Under the pieces are notes generated by a model. It was given only the letters and a program-made list of their open reading frames with translations, ran no database searches and had not been told where the DNA came from. From Bradyrhizobium sp. JYMT SZCCT0428 (GTDB lineage Bacteria > Pseudomonadota > Alphaproteobacteria > Rhizobiales > Xanthobacteraceae): a stretch of DNA of 61,471 nucleotides. Numbering within the stretch: position 1 is the first letter of the stretch; each line of letters begins with the position of its first letter. The stretch spans positions 1-61,471 of the forward strand of contig NZ_JAFCLS010000050.1 of NCBI RefSeq assembly GCF_018131075.1, in the 5' to 3' direction. Of the stretch, positions 33,873 through 41,677 are shown in pieces. A program made the translations under genes and the position numbers.

Positions 33873-34271
33873 ATCGTTCTCCATTCTTGTTATTTACTTA
33901 CTCTCTTGTTTGTTTTCTTGCGCGCGCCGTTTGGCCTCGGCGTCGGTGGTGTGGGCGAGGTGATACCGTGCCATCAGCAGGCGGAAATCGACGAGGTCAA
34001 GCGCCAAAAGCTTCTGCAGCCGCGTGGTGCTGCCGAAAGTGCCTGCCGCGGGGAAGGCCGTCAACGAAAGCCGGCAACCGGCGTTCTCGCGTCGAAATGC
34101 CCGCCGGCGAGGCTGGCTGCGCGGCAAGCCCCGTGGAGGAATGAATTTTGTCGAATCCCGACAAATCGTCGTTTTTTCCCCGCATATCGAAAATAGCCTG
34201 CGGCCTTTACAATAGCGGCACTGCAATAAAATCGCGAAAAAATTCACTCCGTAAAAATTGGTTGGCTTCCA
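33873..34271. other. Intergenic region upstream of the cNMP-binding gene
   Basis: About 400 bp. The right half is AT-rich for this genome and includes TTTACA-N15-TAAAAT (34206-34232), a poor candidate promoter for the plus-strand gene. The left half holds a minus-strand frame ending at 33894 with a protein-like tail (LDLVDFRLLMARYHLAHTTD) but no convincing start or ribosome-binding site. I do not call it a gene. Confidence 0.4.
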
Positions 34272-34940
34272 ATGGATCCGTCTCATTTGGCACAACATGC
34301 CGGCACGGCCGGCGCCCTCTTCGCGTCGATCTTCGTGATCGCCACCACCACGATGCGGACGATGATTCCTTTGCGGGTGTTCGGTATTCTCGCCAACATC
34401 GCCCTGTTCCTGACCGCCATTCCGTCCCGTAATTACCTGGTCATGGTGGTGCAGGTGGCGATGCTGCTGGTCAATTCCTATCGGCTGCACCAGATGCTGC
34501 AGCTCGTGCGCGACGTGAAAAAATCGGTCAACAGCGACCTGTCGATGGAATGGCTGAAGCCGTTCATGACCGAGCGCGATTGCACGGCCGGGGAAATGCT
34601 GTTCTACAAGGACGAGAAGGCCGAAGACATGCTCTACATCGTCAGCGGCAAGTTCAAGCTGGTCGAGTCCGGCATCGTCCTGCCGGTGGGTGCCATCGTT
34701 GGCGAGCTTGGCATGCTGTCGCCGTCGAACATGCGCACCCAGTCGCTGGAATGCATCGAGGCCGGCCTCGTGTTGAGCGTCAGCTACAGCAAGGTCGAGG
34801 AACTCTACGTTCAAAATCCGGCGTTCGGCTTTTACTTCCTTCGCCTCGCCAGCGCCCGGTTGTTTCAGAACCTCGAGACGCTGCAGCACCAGCTGGCCCA
34901 GCAAACGGCGGCATCTGCCGCCGCGCCGAAACCCGCATAG
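34272..34940 (+). CDS. Membrane-anchored cyclic-nucleotide-binding-fold protein
   Basis: 222 aa. The N-terminal quarter has two to three hydrophobic segments (GALFASIFVIATTTM, VFGILANIALFLTAI, YLVMVVQVAMLLV). A cNMP-binding beta-roll follows from about residue 95 (CTAGEMLFYKDEKAEDMLYI, then GAIVGELGMLSPSNMRTQS, the phosphate-cassette-like segment) and a C-terminal helix. There is no DNA-binding domain. The order of membrane helices then a cNMP domain resembles Popeye-type proteins. Ligand and output are unknown. It is 18 bp upstream of a DUF6537-like gene and likely co-transcribed with it. The ATG lacks a strong ribosome-binding site. Confidence 0.78.
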   Translation: MDPSHLAQHAGTAGALFASIFVIATTTMRTMIPLRVFGILANIALFLTAIPSRNYLVMVVQVAMLLVNSYRLHQMLQLVRDVKKSVNSDLSMEWLKPFMTERDCTAGEMLFYKDEKAEDMLYIVSGKFKLVESGIVLPVGAIVGELGMLSPSNMRTQSLECIEAGLVLSVSYSKVEELYVQNPAFGFYFLRLASARLFQNLETLQHQLAQQTAASAAAPKPA

Positions 34941-34958
34941 AGGCCGGGAGCTACGGGA

Positions 34959-35843
34959 GTGTCAGACCGCGGTTTCCTGTCGTCGCTCCGTTATCTGTTC
35001 GCCGATTTCATCGGTGAGGAGGACGACACCCCGCCATTCCTGCCCGACGGCTTGCCAGAAGCGGTGACCGATGTTGCGAGCGATGCCATCCATCTGCTGA
35101 TCGACTATCAGAGCACGAGTTATGCGCAGCTTTATGTCGACCGGCTGCGGCGGTTCGTCGGCCGCAACGGGGTCGATGATGCGATGCTGGTCGAGATCGC
35201 GCGGCTGATGGCGGTGCGCATGAGCTACGAGGATCCGATCCGGATCGCGCAGCTCAAGCTTGCCGAGTTCAACGAGGGGTTCGGCGGGAACTACAATCCG
35301 GTCGTCGATATCAGAAAATTCCGGGTCGACGAACTGGTCAGCGCGCTTCCCGCCATTATCGCGGAATATCTGATCGATGGGCTTAACTGGGCGGGGTGGG
35401 CGCACAAGCGGATTTCCATTCGTTTCAGCGCGGCAAGCCGTCTCGGCGTTCGCCGCCTCAAGACCGAAGCCGGGCTGAAGCGATGGCGGCGCTATTCGGT
35501 GCGTTACGCCAAGGAACGGCTGTGGGTCGAACGCTGGCTGCACATGATCAGCCGCAGCCTGGACAAACAGCCGGCCGCGGCTTCTGAAATCGTGCAGACC
35601 GCGACCATGATCGAGGGCTATGGCGACGTCTACCGTCAGGGCATGGCGGACTGGAACGCGATCATCGACGGCCTGGCCAAGCCGACCTTCGACGGCGTGC
35701 TGGCGCTATCGGATCTTGCCGGAGCGGTAGCGGAAGCGCGCGCGGCGGCGCTGCCCGATCCGCGGCAGGCCGCCCTCAAGCGCAAGATCGAGGAAATCAG
35801 GGCGCGGGTATCGGCCAGCGGCTCAAGCGCCGCTGAGGGGTGA
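34959..35843 (+). CDS. DUF6537-like protein
   Basis: 294 aa, GTG start with GGGAG 8 nt upstream. The segment LLIDYQSTSYAQLYVDRLRR followed by VEIARLMAVRMSYEDPIRIAQLKL resembles the DUF6537 region at the C-terminus of indolepyruvate ferredoxin oxidoreductases. The catalytic and iron-sulfur domains of that enzyme are absent. The C-terminus is helical with an Ala/Arg-rich coiled-coil-like end. Soluble, no signal peptide. Function unknown; tight linkage to the membrane cNMP protein suggests they work together (inference). The family resemblance is by memory of pattern and is moderate. Confidence 0.7.
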   Translation: MSDRGFLSSLRYLFADFIGEEDDTPPFLPDGLPEAVTDVASDAIHLLIDYQSTSYAQLYVDRLRRFVGRNGVDDAMLVEIARLMAVRMSYEDPIRIAQLKLAEFNEGFGGNYNPVVDIRKFRVDELVSALPAIIAEYLIDGLNWAGWAHKRISIRFSAASRLGVRRLKTEAGLKRWRRYSVRYAKERLWVERWLHMISRSLDKQPAAASEIVQTATMIEGYGDVYRQGMADWNAIIDGLAKPTFDGVLALSDLAGAVAEARAAALPDPRQAALKRKIEEIRARVSASGSSAAEG

Positions 35844-35855
35844 GCGGTAGCGTGA

Positions 35856-37259
35856 TTACGCGCTTTGCGCGGTCTTCACGGCTACCACCTTGTCGTCTTG
35901 GGGCGGCGGGTGCCGCTTCAGGTGATCGCGGCGCATGCCGATCTCGTCGCGCACGAATTCATAGCCGAGCTTGAACGTGTCCATCCCGTCGCCGGAGATG
36001 ATGCCGTCGCGCATCCCTATCACCACACGCCGAAGGATGGTTTCGAGTTCGTCCTGCAGTTCGTCGAGCGCGTCGAGCGATTTTGCATCTGCTATCCGCT
36101 CGCCGACATCGAGAACGGCGGTTGCCAGTTCACTGGCCTTCTCCGGCGCGATCCGCGTCACCTTGGCGTACAGCGCGGCGAACAGCGATCCGATGATGCC
36201 GAGTGCGGCGAGGGCGACGTACATCAGGTCGCTGTAGCGCTCGATAAATGATTTGGATTCATCGTTGATGTATTCGGTTGCCCCTGGATGTGCGACGATG
36301 AAGGCATCCTTGTCGGTCGCGGCCGGCTCGATCTTCGAGGCGAAGCCGCCGTCGAGCGCCAGTTCCGACTTGTTTTCATAGATAATGCGCGCGAGATCGC
36401 TCACGGTCGGCGTCGATAGACCAGATTGCGCAACCAGCAACCACTGCAGGCCGACCGTCTCCACATCCTCTTCAGGGATGGTGGGTGAGGCCGAAAGCGT
36501 ACCGGATTCGATCGTTTCTTCCGAAAGGACCGGATATTTTCGCGTCAGGGCCTTTGCCGCATCGATGGCGTTGAGGGCGAAGGTGCCGCGCCGCGCAATT
36601 TGCTCGAAGTTCTTGTCCTTTACGGTCCGCGAGGCATGGACGACCGCGATCACCGCGCCAAAGCCCGATGTCGTGAGCAGCTTGTCGAGCGTCGTACCCG
36701 GCGGCGCCATCTGGACCCGTCCCGCCGCCGGCGCCTCCGACAGGTCGAGAATGGTGCGGATCAGCGTGACACTGCTTTCGTTCTCGGCGATGACGGCGAT
36801 CTTCTTTTTCTTCAGCTCGGCGAGGGTCTTGATCTTCTTGCCGGCGGGGCTGACCAGCAGCAGCACGTCATGTTCGAGGATCGCGACCGCGCGCGCCCGG
36901 GGCGGGATTTTTGCGTCGGTACGCAGGATCGCAAGGTTGGCTTCCTTACGGTCGAACTGGGCGATCGCCTTGGCGCTGTCGCTGTTGGGCACGATCTTGA
37001 GGCGCAGCCGCGACGAATTGTTCTTCAGAACGGTGGCAAGCCGGGCCGCAAAACGCGCCTCGGGGCCGTTGGCTTGGCCGACGGCGAAGACCAGCGTTTC
37101 GGCATTTCGCACCCAGGTCCGGCCGGCCCACACCGTTGCGGCGGTGAGGACGAGGGTGAGGATCGAAAACAGCACGATCTGGGAGCGGTTGCTTTTGACC
37201 ACCGGCATACGCAGGCGCCGTGGCATACCGGGTCTTGGTGTTGGGGCTTCAGCACTCAT
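35856..37259 (-). CDS. TAXI-family TRAP solute-binding protein with cytoplasmic tail
   Basis: 467 aa. One N-terminal membrane segment (QIVLFSILTLVLTAATVWAG), a TAXI-type binding domain (VFAVGQANGPEARFAARLATV, KKKKIAVIAENESSVTL), then a second membrane segment (LMYVALAALGIIGSLFAALYA, about residues 355-375) and a charged cytoplasmic region of about 90 aa. Such two-helix TAXI proteins stay membrane-bound. No TRAP permease gene is nearby. I chose the ATG at 37259; the frame extends to 37484 without typical features. It is convergent with the DUF6537-like gene. Confidence 0.82.
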   Translation of the reverse strand: MSAEAPTPRPGMPRRLRMPVVKSNRSQIVLFSILTLVLTAATVWAGRTWVRNAETLVFAVGQANGPEARFAARLATVLKNNSSRLRLKIVPNSDSAKAIAQFDRKEANLAILRTDAKIPPRARAVAILEHDVLLLVSPAGKKIKTLAELKKKKIAVIAENESSVTLIRTILDLSEAPAAGRVQMAPPGTTLDKLLTTSGFGAVIAVVHASRTVKDKNFEQIARRGTFALNAIDAAKALTRKYPVLSEETIESGTLSASPTIPEEDVETVGLQWLLVAQSGLSTPTVSDLARIIYENKSELALDGGFASKIEPAATDKDAFIVAHPGATEYINDESKSFIERYSDLMYVALAALGIIGSLFAALYAKVTRIAPEKASELATAVLDVGERIADAKSLDALDELQDELETILRRVVIGMRDGIISGDGMDTFKLGYEFVRDEIGMRRDHLKRHPPPQDDKVVAVKTAQSA

Positions 37260-37615
37260 GGCTATACCCGGTCGGAGACATCCCACCGCCAGATCGGCGT
37301 CGCAGGCCATCCAAATGAATTCGTAAATACCTAGAAACGAACGACAATTTCCTGCGCGGCAATGATATCCTGCCCCCGCCGGATTGCAAACCGCGCCCCC
37401 GCGGGTAACCTTACCCGCGCAAGCTGCGCGCCGATGCCGCAGTATCGCCGTTGGGCCACACCATGTTTTTTTCCAGCCACTCACAGGTGCATTCCGGTCC
37501 GGGAGGTGCCATAAATAACGGCAACGTTCACGTCCGGGTTCGAGAAGAAATTCGCTGACAGCCTAGACCCCCGGTTTTATTGCCACCTCGTTAGTCCCAG
37601 CAAAGGGCGTCAGCT
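37260..37615. other. Intergenic region between TAXI and DUF3307 genes
   Basis: 356 bp between divergent genes. The one clear feature is a 20-bp palindrome at 37400-37419, listed separately. No tRNA, ncRNA or further coding frame is recognised. Confidence 0.5.
37400..37419. promoter_or_regulatory. 20-bp palindrome (candidate operator)
   Basis: CGCGGGTAA and TTACCCGCG are perfect inverted arms around CC. With a 2-base centre it suits a dimeric regulator better than an RNA hairpin. It lies about 140 bp upstream of the TAXI gene and 200 bp upstream of the DUF3307 gene. Regulator unknown. Confidence 0.45.
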
Positions 37616-38023
37616 TTGTTGTTTCCCTCCATGTCGTCGTCGGTCCCGGTTGCTGCGCTGATAGGATGGATGTTGCTTCTTACGGTGAAGCACATCATTG
37701 CCGACTTCATTTTTCAGACGTCCTGGATGGCGATCGGCAAGGACCAGAAGACCGGCTGGGCGATGCCGTTGCTGGCGCACTGCTCGGTGCATCTCGTGAC
37801 ATCGTTGCTGCTGATCATGGTGGTCGCGCCGCGGTTCTGGTTCGTCGCCTTGATCGATTTCGCCATTCACATCACGATCGACCGCATGAAGGGGATCTGC
37901 GCATCGTCCTTCGGCGTGACGCTGGAGAATGAGCATCCCTGGTTCTGGACGCTGATCGGCGTCGATCAGGCGCTGCACCATCTCACCGGCTTCGGCCTGT
38001 CGATCTACATGGCGGCGAACTGA
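37616..38023 (+). CDS. DUF3307 membrane protein
   Basis: 135 aa with about four hydrophobic segments. Early HIIADFIFQTSWMA and later HLVTSLLLIMVV, DFAIHITIDRMK and DQALHHLTGFGLSIYM are typical of DUF3307, with conserved His and Asp residues that could bind metal. Function unknown. The start is taken as TTG at 37616 because AAAGGG lies 8 nt upstream; ATG at 37631 has no such site. Rightward gene, alone. Confidence 0.8.
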   Translation: MLFPSMSSSVPVAALIGWMLLLTVKHIIADFIFQTSWMAIGKDQKTGWAMPLLAHCSVHLVTSLLLIMVVAPRFWFVALIDFAIHITIDRMKGICASSFGVTLENEHPWFWTLIGVDQALHHLTGFGLSIYMAAN

Positions 38024-38351
38024 TCCGGCCAGAGCGTTTTCCAGCGAAGCATGCCCTCGGACTTGATCCGGGGGTGGATACCGGTTCGCGTAAAGAAAAC
38101 GCGTCAAAACAAGAATCGGACCGGAGTATTCCGGATAGGCACCAGCCTCCCTCACGCATAGCCTGCCTCTGCACGTGACCGCCAGCCAGCCCGTGGCGGC
38201 AGGGGTTTAGGCGCAATTTGCGCCGCGCGAATCACCGGCTGCGCCGGTCCGATTTGTTCGAAACTGGCAAGAGCACCGGAACACTACTGGTACGGGTGGT
38301 TAACCTTTCGTTAGAGTATTGCACTGCATCTTCCGGATAGGGAGAACCGCA
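38024..38351. repeat. Intergenic region with an AGCGTTTTCCAGCGAAGC repeat
   Basis: The repeat covers about 38031-38118: GCGTTTTCCAGCGAAGCATG, a GGGTGGATACCGGTTCGCG centre and GAAAACGCG, a family related to the GAGCATGATCCGGAAAAGTGG element at 49441. The remaining 230 bp upstream of the next gene shows no gene. Confidence 0.6.
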
Positions 38352-38753
38352 ATGTTTTCAAGCCGCGAAGCCTTCGAGAACGATTTCTGCCCGGTCCGGG
38401 ACGAGTTGCTCGGCGAGATGTACCGCGCCAACGCCAACGGCCTGCCGCTTCTGGTGGAGAGTGTCTCCTCCGAGACGCGCGCAATGCTGGCGCTGTTCTG
38501 CTACCGCCGCAGCCACCTGCACTCGCTGGCCCTCGCCATTGCCGCCAGCTGCACCGAGCGCGAGTTGATCTCGCTGGGCGGGCGCGTCGGCTCGACCCTC
38601 TACGCGCTGTCCCGCGAACCGGCCGCGCGCTCCGTGCCCTCGTCGTCCTACGGCAACCGCAAGCCGATCACGCTCTCGACCAAGCCGCTCTCCACCTTCG
38701 CTCCGATTGAAGATCTCGACGACGAAGACCTCGCCGAAGCGGTGCCGGCGTAA
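38352..38753 (+). CDS. Conserved hypothetical protein
   Basis: 133 aa. Not recognised as a named family. N-terminal two thirds look helical and soluble (FENDFCPVRDELLGEMYRAN, LPLLVESVSSETRAMLALFC, HLHSLALAIAASCTERELI); the C-terminus is low-complexity and acidic (DLDDEDLAEAVP). No signal peptide. GGGAG lies 8 nt upstream of the ATG at 38352, and codon use is that of the neighbouring genes, so it is likely real. Alone between two repeats. Confidence 0.7.
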   Translation: MFSSREAFENDFCPVRDELLGEMYRANANGLPLLVESVSSETRAMLALFCYRRSHLHSLALAIAASCTERELISLGGRVGSTLYALSREPAARSVPSSSYGNRKPITLSTKPLSTFAPIEDLDDEDLAEAVPA

Positions 38754-38763
38754 GTTTTTCCAT

Positions 38764-38886
38764 CCGTCGTCCCTGCGAAAGCAGGGACCTATAGCCACAA
38801 AACTCAATTATCTTACAAGGCGTCTGCCACGGCGCCTCATCGATAGATCACGCGGTATGGGTCCCTGCTTTCGCAGGGACGACGGA
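38764..38886. repeat. GTCCCTGCGAAAGCAGGGAC palindromic repeat
   Basis: GTCGTCCCTGCGAAAGCAGG and its mirror CCTGCTTTCGCAGGGACGAC at the right flank a degenerate middle. It is a variant of the GTCCCGGC family. Confidence 0.8.
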
Positions 38887-38890
38887 CGAG

Positions 38891-39211
38891 TTAACCCAAC
38901 ACCGCCAGCCCATGCCTTTTCCGAGCCATCGCGCATTCGGGATCGCCGGGCATGCAAGTCCGGCATACCTCGGGCCGCACCGCATAGATGGTGCACGCGG
39001 TCGCCTCGCCGACCTTGCCTGACAACGCCGAACAGCGGTCGCCGTCGCAGCGCATTCCCGACAGCCGGTCGTTGACGAACTTTTCCGGGATCAGGTCGAG
39101 GTCGGCATCATCCTCGGTCGTAAATCGAGGCCAGTTTTGCGAATAGCTGCAGCAGGCGCCGCAGGCCTGGCAGGGGCTTTCGCTGGCTGATGTTGATCCG
39201 GCTTCATCCAT
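38891..39211 (-). CDS. YkgJ-family cysteine-cluster protein
   Basis: 106 aa. Cys-rich pattern CQACGACCSYSQNW near the N-terminus, then DRCSAL, ACTIYAVRPEVCRTCMPGDPEC. This is the YkgJ zinc- or iron-chelating family, with RPEVC the hallmark. Soluble; function poorly known. Starts at ATG 39211, 47 bp downstream of the YafY-type regulator gene on the same strand. Confidence 0.85.
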   Translation of the reverse strand: MDEAGSTSASESPCQACGACCSYSQNWPRFTTEDDADLDLIPEKFVNDRLSGMRCDGDRCSALSGKVGEATACTIYAVRPEVCRTCMPGDPECAMARKRHGLAVLG

Positions 39212-39258
39212 TCCTGCCGTTTAGCGCGGAATGATGCGCCCGGCCAGTCGCGGATTGG

Positions 39259-39957
39259 TCAGGTATCCTTCGGGGCTTCCCAGACCAGGCTGCGCCGCCA
39301 TTTCGCCCGCAGCAGATCGCGCCGCTCCGGATATTTTTCGTCGTGGTACACCGCGTCGACGACCCGGTCGGTGCGAAAGCTCCGAAAATCCTTCCGCAGC
39401 TCGCACCATGCCGCCATGATCCGCACCGCCTCGTGATAGCCGATGGCGATCGGCCAGATCGTGCGCTTGCTCTCGCGGCCATGTTCGTCGCGATAGTCCA
39501 GGGTGATCTTCTTGCCTTCGTGAATCTGGGCGCGTGTCCGCACCATGTCGATACGGTCCGGTTCCCGGTTCCAGACCGACCGCGCGCGGCTTGCAGGTTC
39601 GAGAACGAAAGGCCGCAGCCGTTCCGGAACCGTGTCGGCGATCTTCGCCATCAGATCCTGCGCGGCGCGCGCCAGCACGGGATCGGCATGGCCTACGACC
39701 CATTGCGCGCCGAGCACGGCGGCTTCGATCTCGTCGGGCGTCAGCATCAACGGCGGCAGGTCGAATCCCTTCTCCAGGATGTAGCCCATGCCGGCCTCGC
39801 CGCGAATCGGCACGTGCTGTTCGATCAGCGTGGCGATGTCGCGATAGATGGTGCGTTTCGAGGTCTCGAGTTCGGCCGCGATCGCGTCCGCCGTCAGCGG
39901 CTTTCGCGTGCGCCGGAGCACCTGAATGATCTGGAACAGCCGGTCGGCGCGTCTCAT
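39259..39957 (-). CDS. YafY-type HTH/WYL-domain regulator
   Basis: 232 aa. An N-terminal winged helix (RADRLFQIIQVLRRTRKPL, ETSKRTIYRDIATLIEQHVP), a linker and a WYL domain with the family ending AAWCELRKDFRSFRTDRV (about residues 180-197). YafY/WYL proteins regulate stress or metabolic genes in response to unknown ligands. The ATG at 39957 begins MRRADRLFQ. A 22-bp palindrome lies 60 bp upstream and a second identical-arm copy lies in front of the GST gene, so it probably controls both. Confidence 0.88.
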   Translation of the reverse strand: MRRADRLFQIIQVLRRTRKPLTADAIAAELETSKRTIYRDIATLIEQHVPIRGEAGMGYILEKGFDLPPLMLTPDEIEAAVLGAQWVVGHADPVLARAAQDLMAKIADTVPERLRPFVLEPASRARSVWNREPDRIDMVRTRAQIHEGKKITLDYRDEHGRESKRTIWPIAIGYHEAVRIMAAWCELRKDFRSFRTDRVVDAVYHDEKYPERRDLLRAKWRRSLVWEAPKDT

Positions 39958-40017
39958 GGCGAGTCTCTTTTCTTGTCTCTTTTCGCAAGTCCACTTTTCA
40001 TAGGTCCGCCTGGCTGA

Positions 40018-40039
40018 TGCTGACAGCATGTTGGCAGCA
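40018..40039. promoter_or_regulatory. YafY-type operator box 1
   Basis: TGCTGACA-N6-TGGCAGCA. The two arms are inverted (7 of 8 pairs) and match box 2 at 40330-40351 base for base. It lies between the divergent YafY-type regulator gene and the small ORF at 40087. A TATATC -10-like element follows about 10 bp to the right. Confidence 0.65.
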
Positions 40040-40086
40040 GGGGGTCGGTATATCGGGACAACACCTCAACTGAAGGGAATTTGTCC

Positions 40087-40335
40087 ATGACGATTTTCAG
40101 CGAATTTGGTCCCCTGGGAAGCCGCAGGCGTCTTGCGAATACCCAGGCCTTCGCCCTGGAACAGCTGGTTTCCATCCACTGCGTCACGTCGGATCTGCGC
40201 TGGGCGATGGTCGAGCTGGCATGGCGTTCATTCACAGCAATGTGTGCCTTTGCGCAAGGGCAGTTGCTGTCGTGGGCCCGTGGGCGCCGTGCGCCGCGGG
40301 AAGAGGAGGGGCGCGGCCGGCATTGCTGCTGCTGA
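40087..40335 (+). CDS. Hypothetical small protein between two operator boxes
   Basis: 82 aa. No known family. The first 60 residues look foldable (FSEFGPLGSRRRLANTQAFA, LRWAMVELAWRSFTAMCAFA); the C-terminus is Arg- then Cys-rich (HCCC). AAGGGAA lies 7-13 nt before the ATG. The last codons lie inside operator box 2, so the frame may be fortuitous. If real, it would be in one transcript with the GST gene. Confidence 0.4.
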   Translation: MTIFSEFGPLGSRRRLANTQAFALEQLVSIHCVTSDLRWAMVELAWRSFTAMCAFAQGQLLSWARGRRAPREEEGRGRHCCC

Positions 40336-40351
40336 CACCACGGTGGCAGCA
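40330..40351. promoter_or_regulatory. YafY-type operator box 2
   Basis: TGCTGACA-N6-TGGCAGCA, the same 16 arm bases as box 1 and the same spacing. It is followed by GGGCGTCGCTA as box 1 is by GGGGGTCGGTA, so similarity extends into the likely promoter. The GST start lies 50 bp downstream. Confidence 0.65.
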
Positions 40352-40401
40352 GGGCGTCGCTAGGCTTTCCCCACGTTCTTAAGGAAATCAGGAGTTTTCG
40401 G

Positions 40402-40402
40402 A
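40402..40402 (+). other. Start codon choice for the GST gene
   Basis: ATG with AGGAAATCAGGAG upstream; this start puts the glutathione-site Tyr/Ser region (LYGFGAGFGLPEISPF) at the N-terminus as expected. Confidence 0.7.
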
Positions 40403-41133
40403 TGATCACGCTCTATGGCTTTGGCGCCGGCTTTGGCTTGCCGGAAATCAGCCCCTTTGTGACCAAGACCGAGGTCCAGCTGAAGATGGCTGGACTTGCC
40501 TATCGCAAGGAGAAGGCGATGCCGCCGGCCTCGCCCAAGGGGCAGCTGCCATACATCGTCGACGAGGCGGAGAGCGTCGCCGATTCCACCTTCATCCGCG
40601 CCCATATCGAGGGCAAATACGGCTTCGATTTCGACGCGCCGCTGTCGCTGCAGGCACGGGCGCAGACCTGGGCGTTCGAGCGGATGATCGAGCACCATGT
40701 CTATTGGGCACTGGTCGGCGCCCGCTGGGTCGATACCGAGAATTTCGCCAAGGGACCAGCGCACTTCTTCGACGGCGCGCCGGACCACATGCGTGAGAAG
40801 CTGCGCGAGGACGCACAGTTCCGGGTGGCGGAGAACTACCTGCTGAGCGGTCTCGGCCGCCACGCCCCGGAAGAGGATGTCGATCTTGCGGTCCGGTCGC
40901 TGTTTGCGCTGTCGGTTCAACTCGGCGACAAGCCCTATCTGTTTGGCGACACGCCTTGCGGCACCGATGCCACCGCCTTCGGTGCGATCGCCGGCATCCT
41001 GACGCCGTACTTCGAATCGCCGCTGCGGCAGCAGACCGAGAAGTTCGGCAACCTGACCGCCTATGTCGACCGGATGATGCTGCAATATTATCCCGAGTTC
41101 AGCTGGGCGCCGCTGCAGCAGGAGGCTGCGTAA
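40402..41133 (+). CDS. Glutathione S-transferase family protein
   Basis: 243 aa. An N-terminal thioredoxin-like domain (ITLYGFGAGFGLPEISPFVT, then KGQLPYIVDEAESVADS, where the Pro and Asp-Ser of the glutathione site are visible) is joined to an all-helical C-terminal domain (about residues 90-243). The layout is that of metaxin/Tom37-like GSTs. It likely conjugates or reduces an electrophile, or acts as a ligand-binding protein. Operator box 2 lies 50 bp upstream, tying it to the YafY-type regulator. A hairpin follows the stop. Confidence 0.86.
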   Translation: MITLYGFGAGFGLPEISPFVTKTEVQLKMAGLAYRKEKAMPPASPKGQLPYIVDEAESVADSTFIRAHIEGKYGFDFDAPLSLQARAQTWAFERMIEHHVYWALVGARWVDTENFAKGPAHFFDGAPDHMREKLREDAQFRVAENYLLSGLGRHAPEEDVDLAVRSLFALSVQLGDKPYLFGDTPCGTDATAFGAIAGILTPYFESPLRQQTEKFGNLTAYVDRMMLQYYPEFSWAPLQQEAA

Positions 41134-41157
41134 GCAGGTCTGTTCACGCATCTCCGG

Positions 41158-41182
41158 CGTGCCGGGTAGGAACCGGCACGCT
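41158..41182 (+). terminator. Hairpin after the GST gene
   Basis: GCGTGCCGG and CCGGCACGC form a perfect 9-bp stem with a 7-base loop. There is no U tract, so termination is uncertain. Confidence 0.4.
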
Positions 41183-41284
41183 CCAGCGGCCTGAGTGATC
41201 TCCGTCACATCGCACGACATTCGGCTTGGCTACGTTCCCGATCACAGCAGGCGATACTCGCGCTGCACAAATCGGAGAATGACT

Positions 41285-41584
41285 ATGACCAAGATCAGGA
41301 AACTCATTGTGTCGGCGATTGCGGTTCTCGCACTGAGCACTGCCTCGCTGTCTGTCAATAGCGCCGCGTTTGCCGGTGGGCACGGGCATGGTGGCCACGG
41401 CGGGCACGGTGGCCACGGCGGCCATGGCCATCACGGCCATCATCACGGCCATCACCATCATGGCCACCATCATCATGGCCATCACCACCACGGCCACTAT
41501 CACGGCCATTACCACCACGCTGGCTACGGCTGCTGGCGGGTGACCTCCTACGGCCCGATCAACGTTTGCCGCAGCTATTATTGA
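41285..41584 (+). CDS. Secreted His/Gly-rich protein
   Basis: 99 aa. A signal peptide (MTKIRKLIVSAIAVLALST, cleavage after AFA) is followed by about 50 residues built almost only of His and Gly (HGGHGGHGG, HGHHHHGHHHH repeats). A short C-terminal end has two Cys (GCWRVTSY, NVCRSYY). The His density suggests periplasmic binding of Ni, Zn, Co or Cu. The ATG at 41285 has GGAG 7 nt upstream; the overlapping ATG at 41279 is too close to it. A terminator follows. No metal transporter gene is nearby. Confidence 0.82.
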   Translation: MTKIRKLIVSAIAVLALSTASLSVNSAAFAGGHGHGGHGGHGGHGGHGHHGHHHGHHHHGHHHHGHHHHGHYHGHYHHAGYGCWRVTSYGPINVCRSYY

Positions 41585-41600
41585 TCGGATGACGTTTGCG

Positions 41601-41637
41601 AACTCGCCCGTGGACGACACGGGCGAGTTTTCATTTT
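41601..41637 (+). terminator. Rho-independent terminator after the His-rich gene
   Basis: AACTCGCCCGTG and CACGGGCGAGTT form a perfect 12-bp stem with a 5-base loop, followed by TTCATTTT. It lies 17 bp after the stop. Confidence 0.92.
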
Positions 41638-41677
41638 GATCCAACTTGCCGTGGCCTCACCAGCGATCGGCATGCCC

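Noticed and set aside
33894..34904. Minus-strand frame with a protein-like tail upstream of the crotonase gene
   Set aside because: Most of it is antisense to the cNMP gene; the non-overlapping part lacks a start with a ribosome-binding site.
41400..41520. Short tandem repeats resembling a CRISPR array
   Set aside because: They are His/Gly codon repeats inside a coding frame, without spacers.
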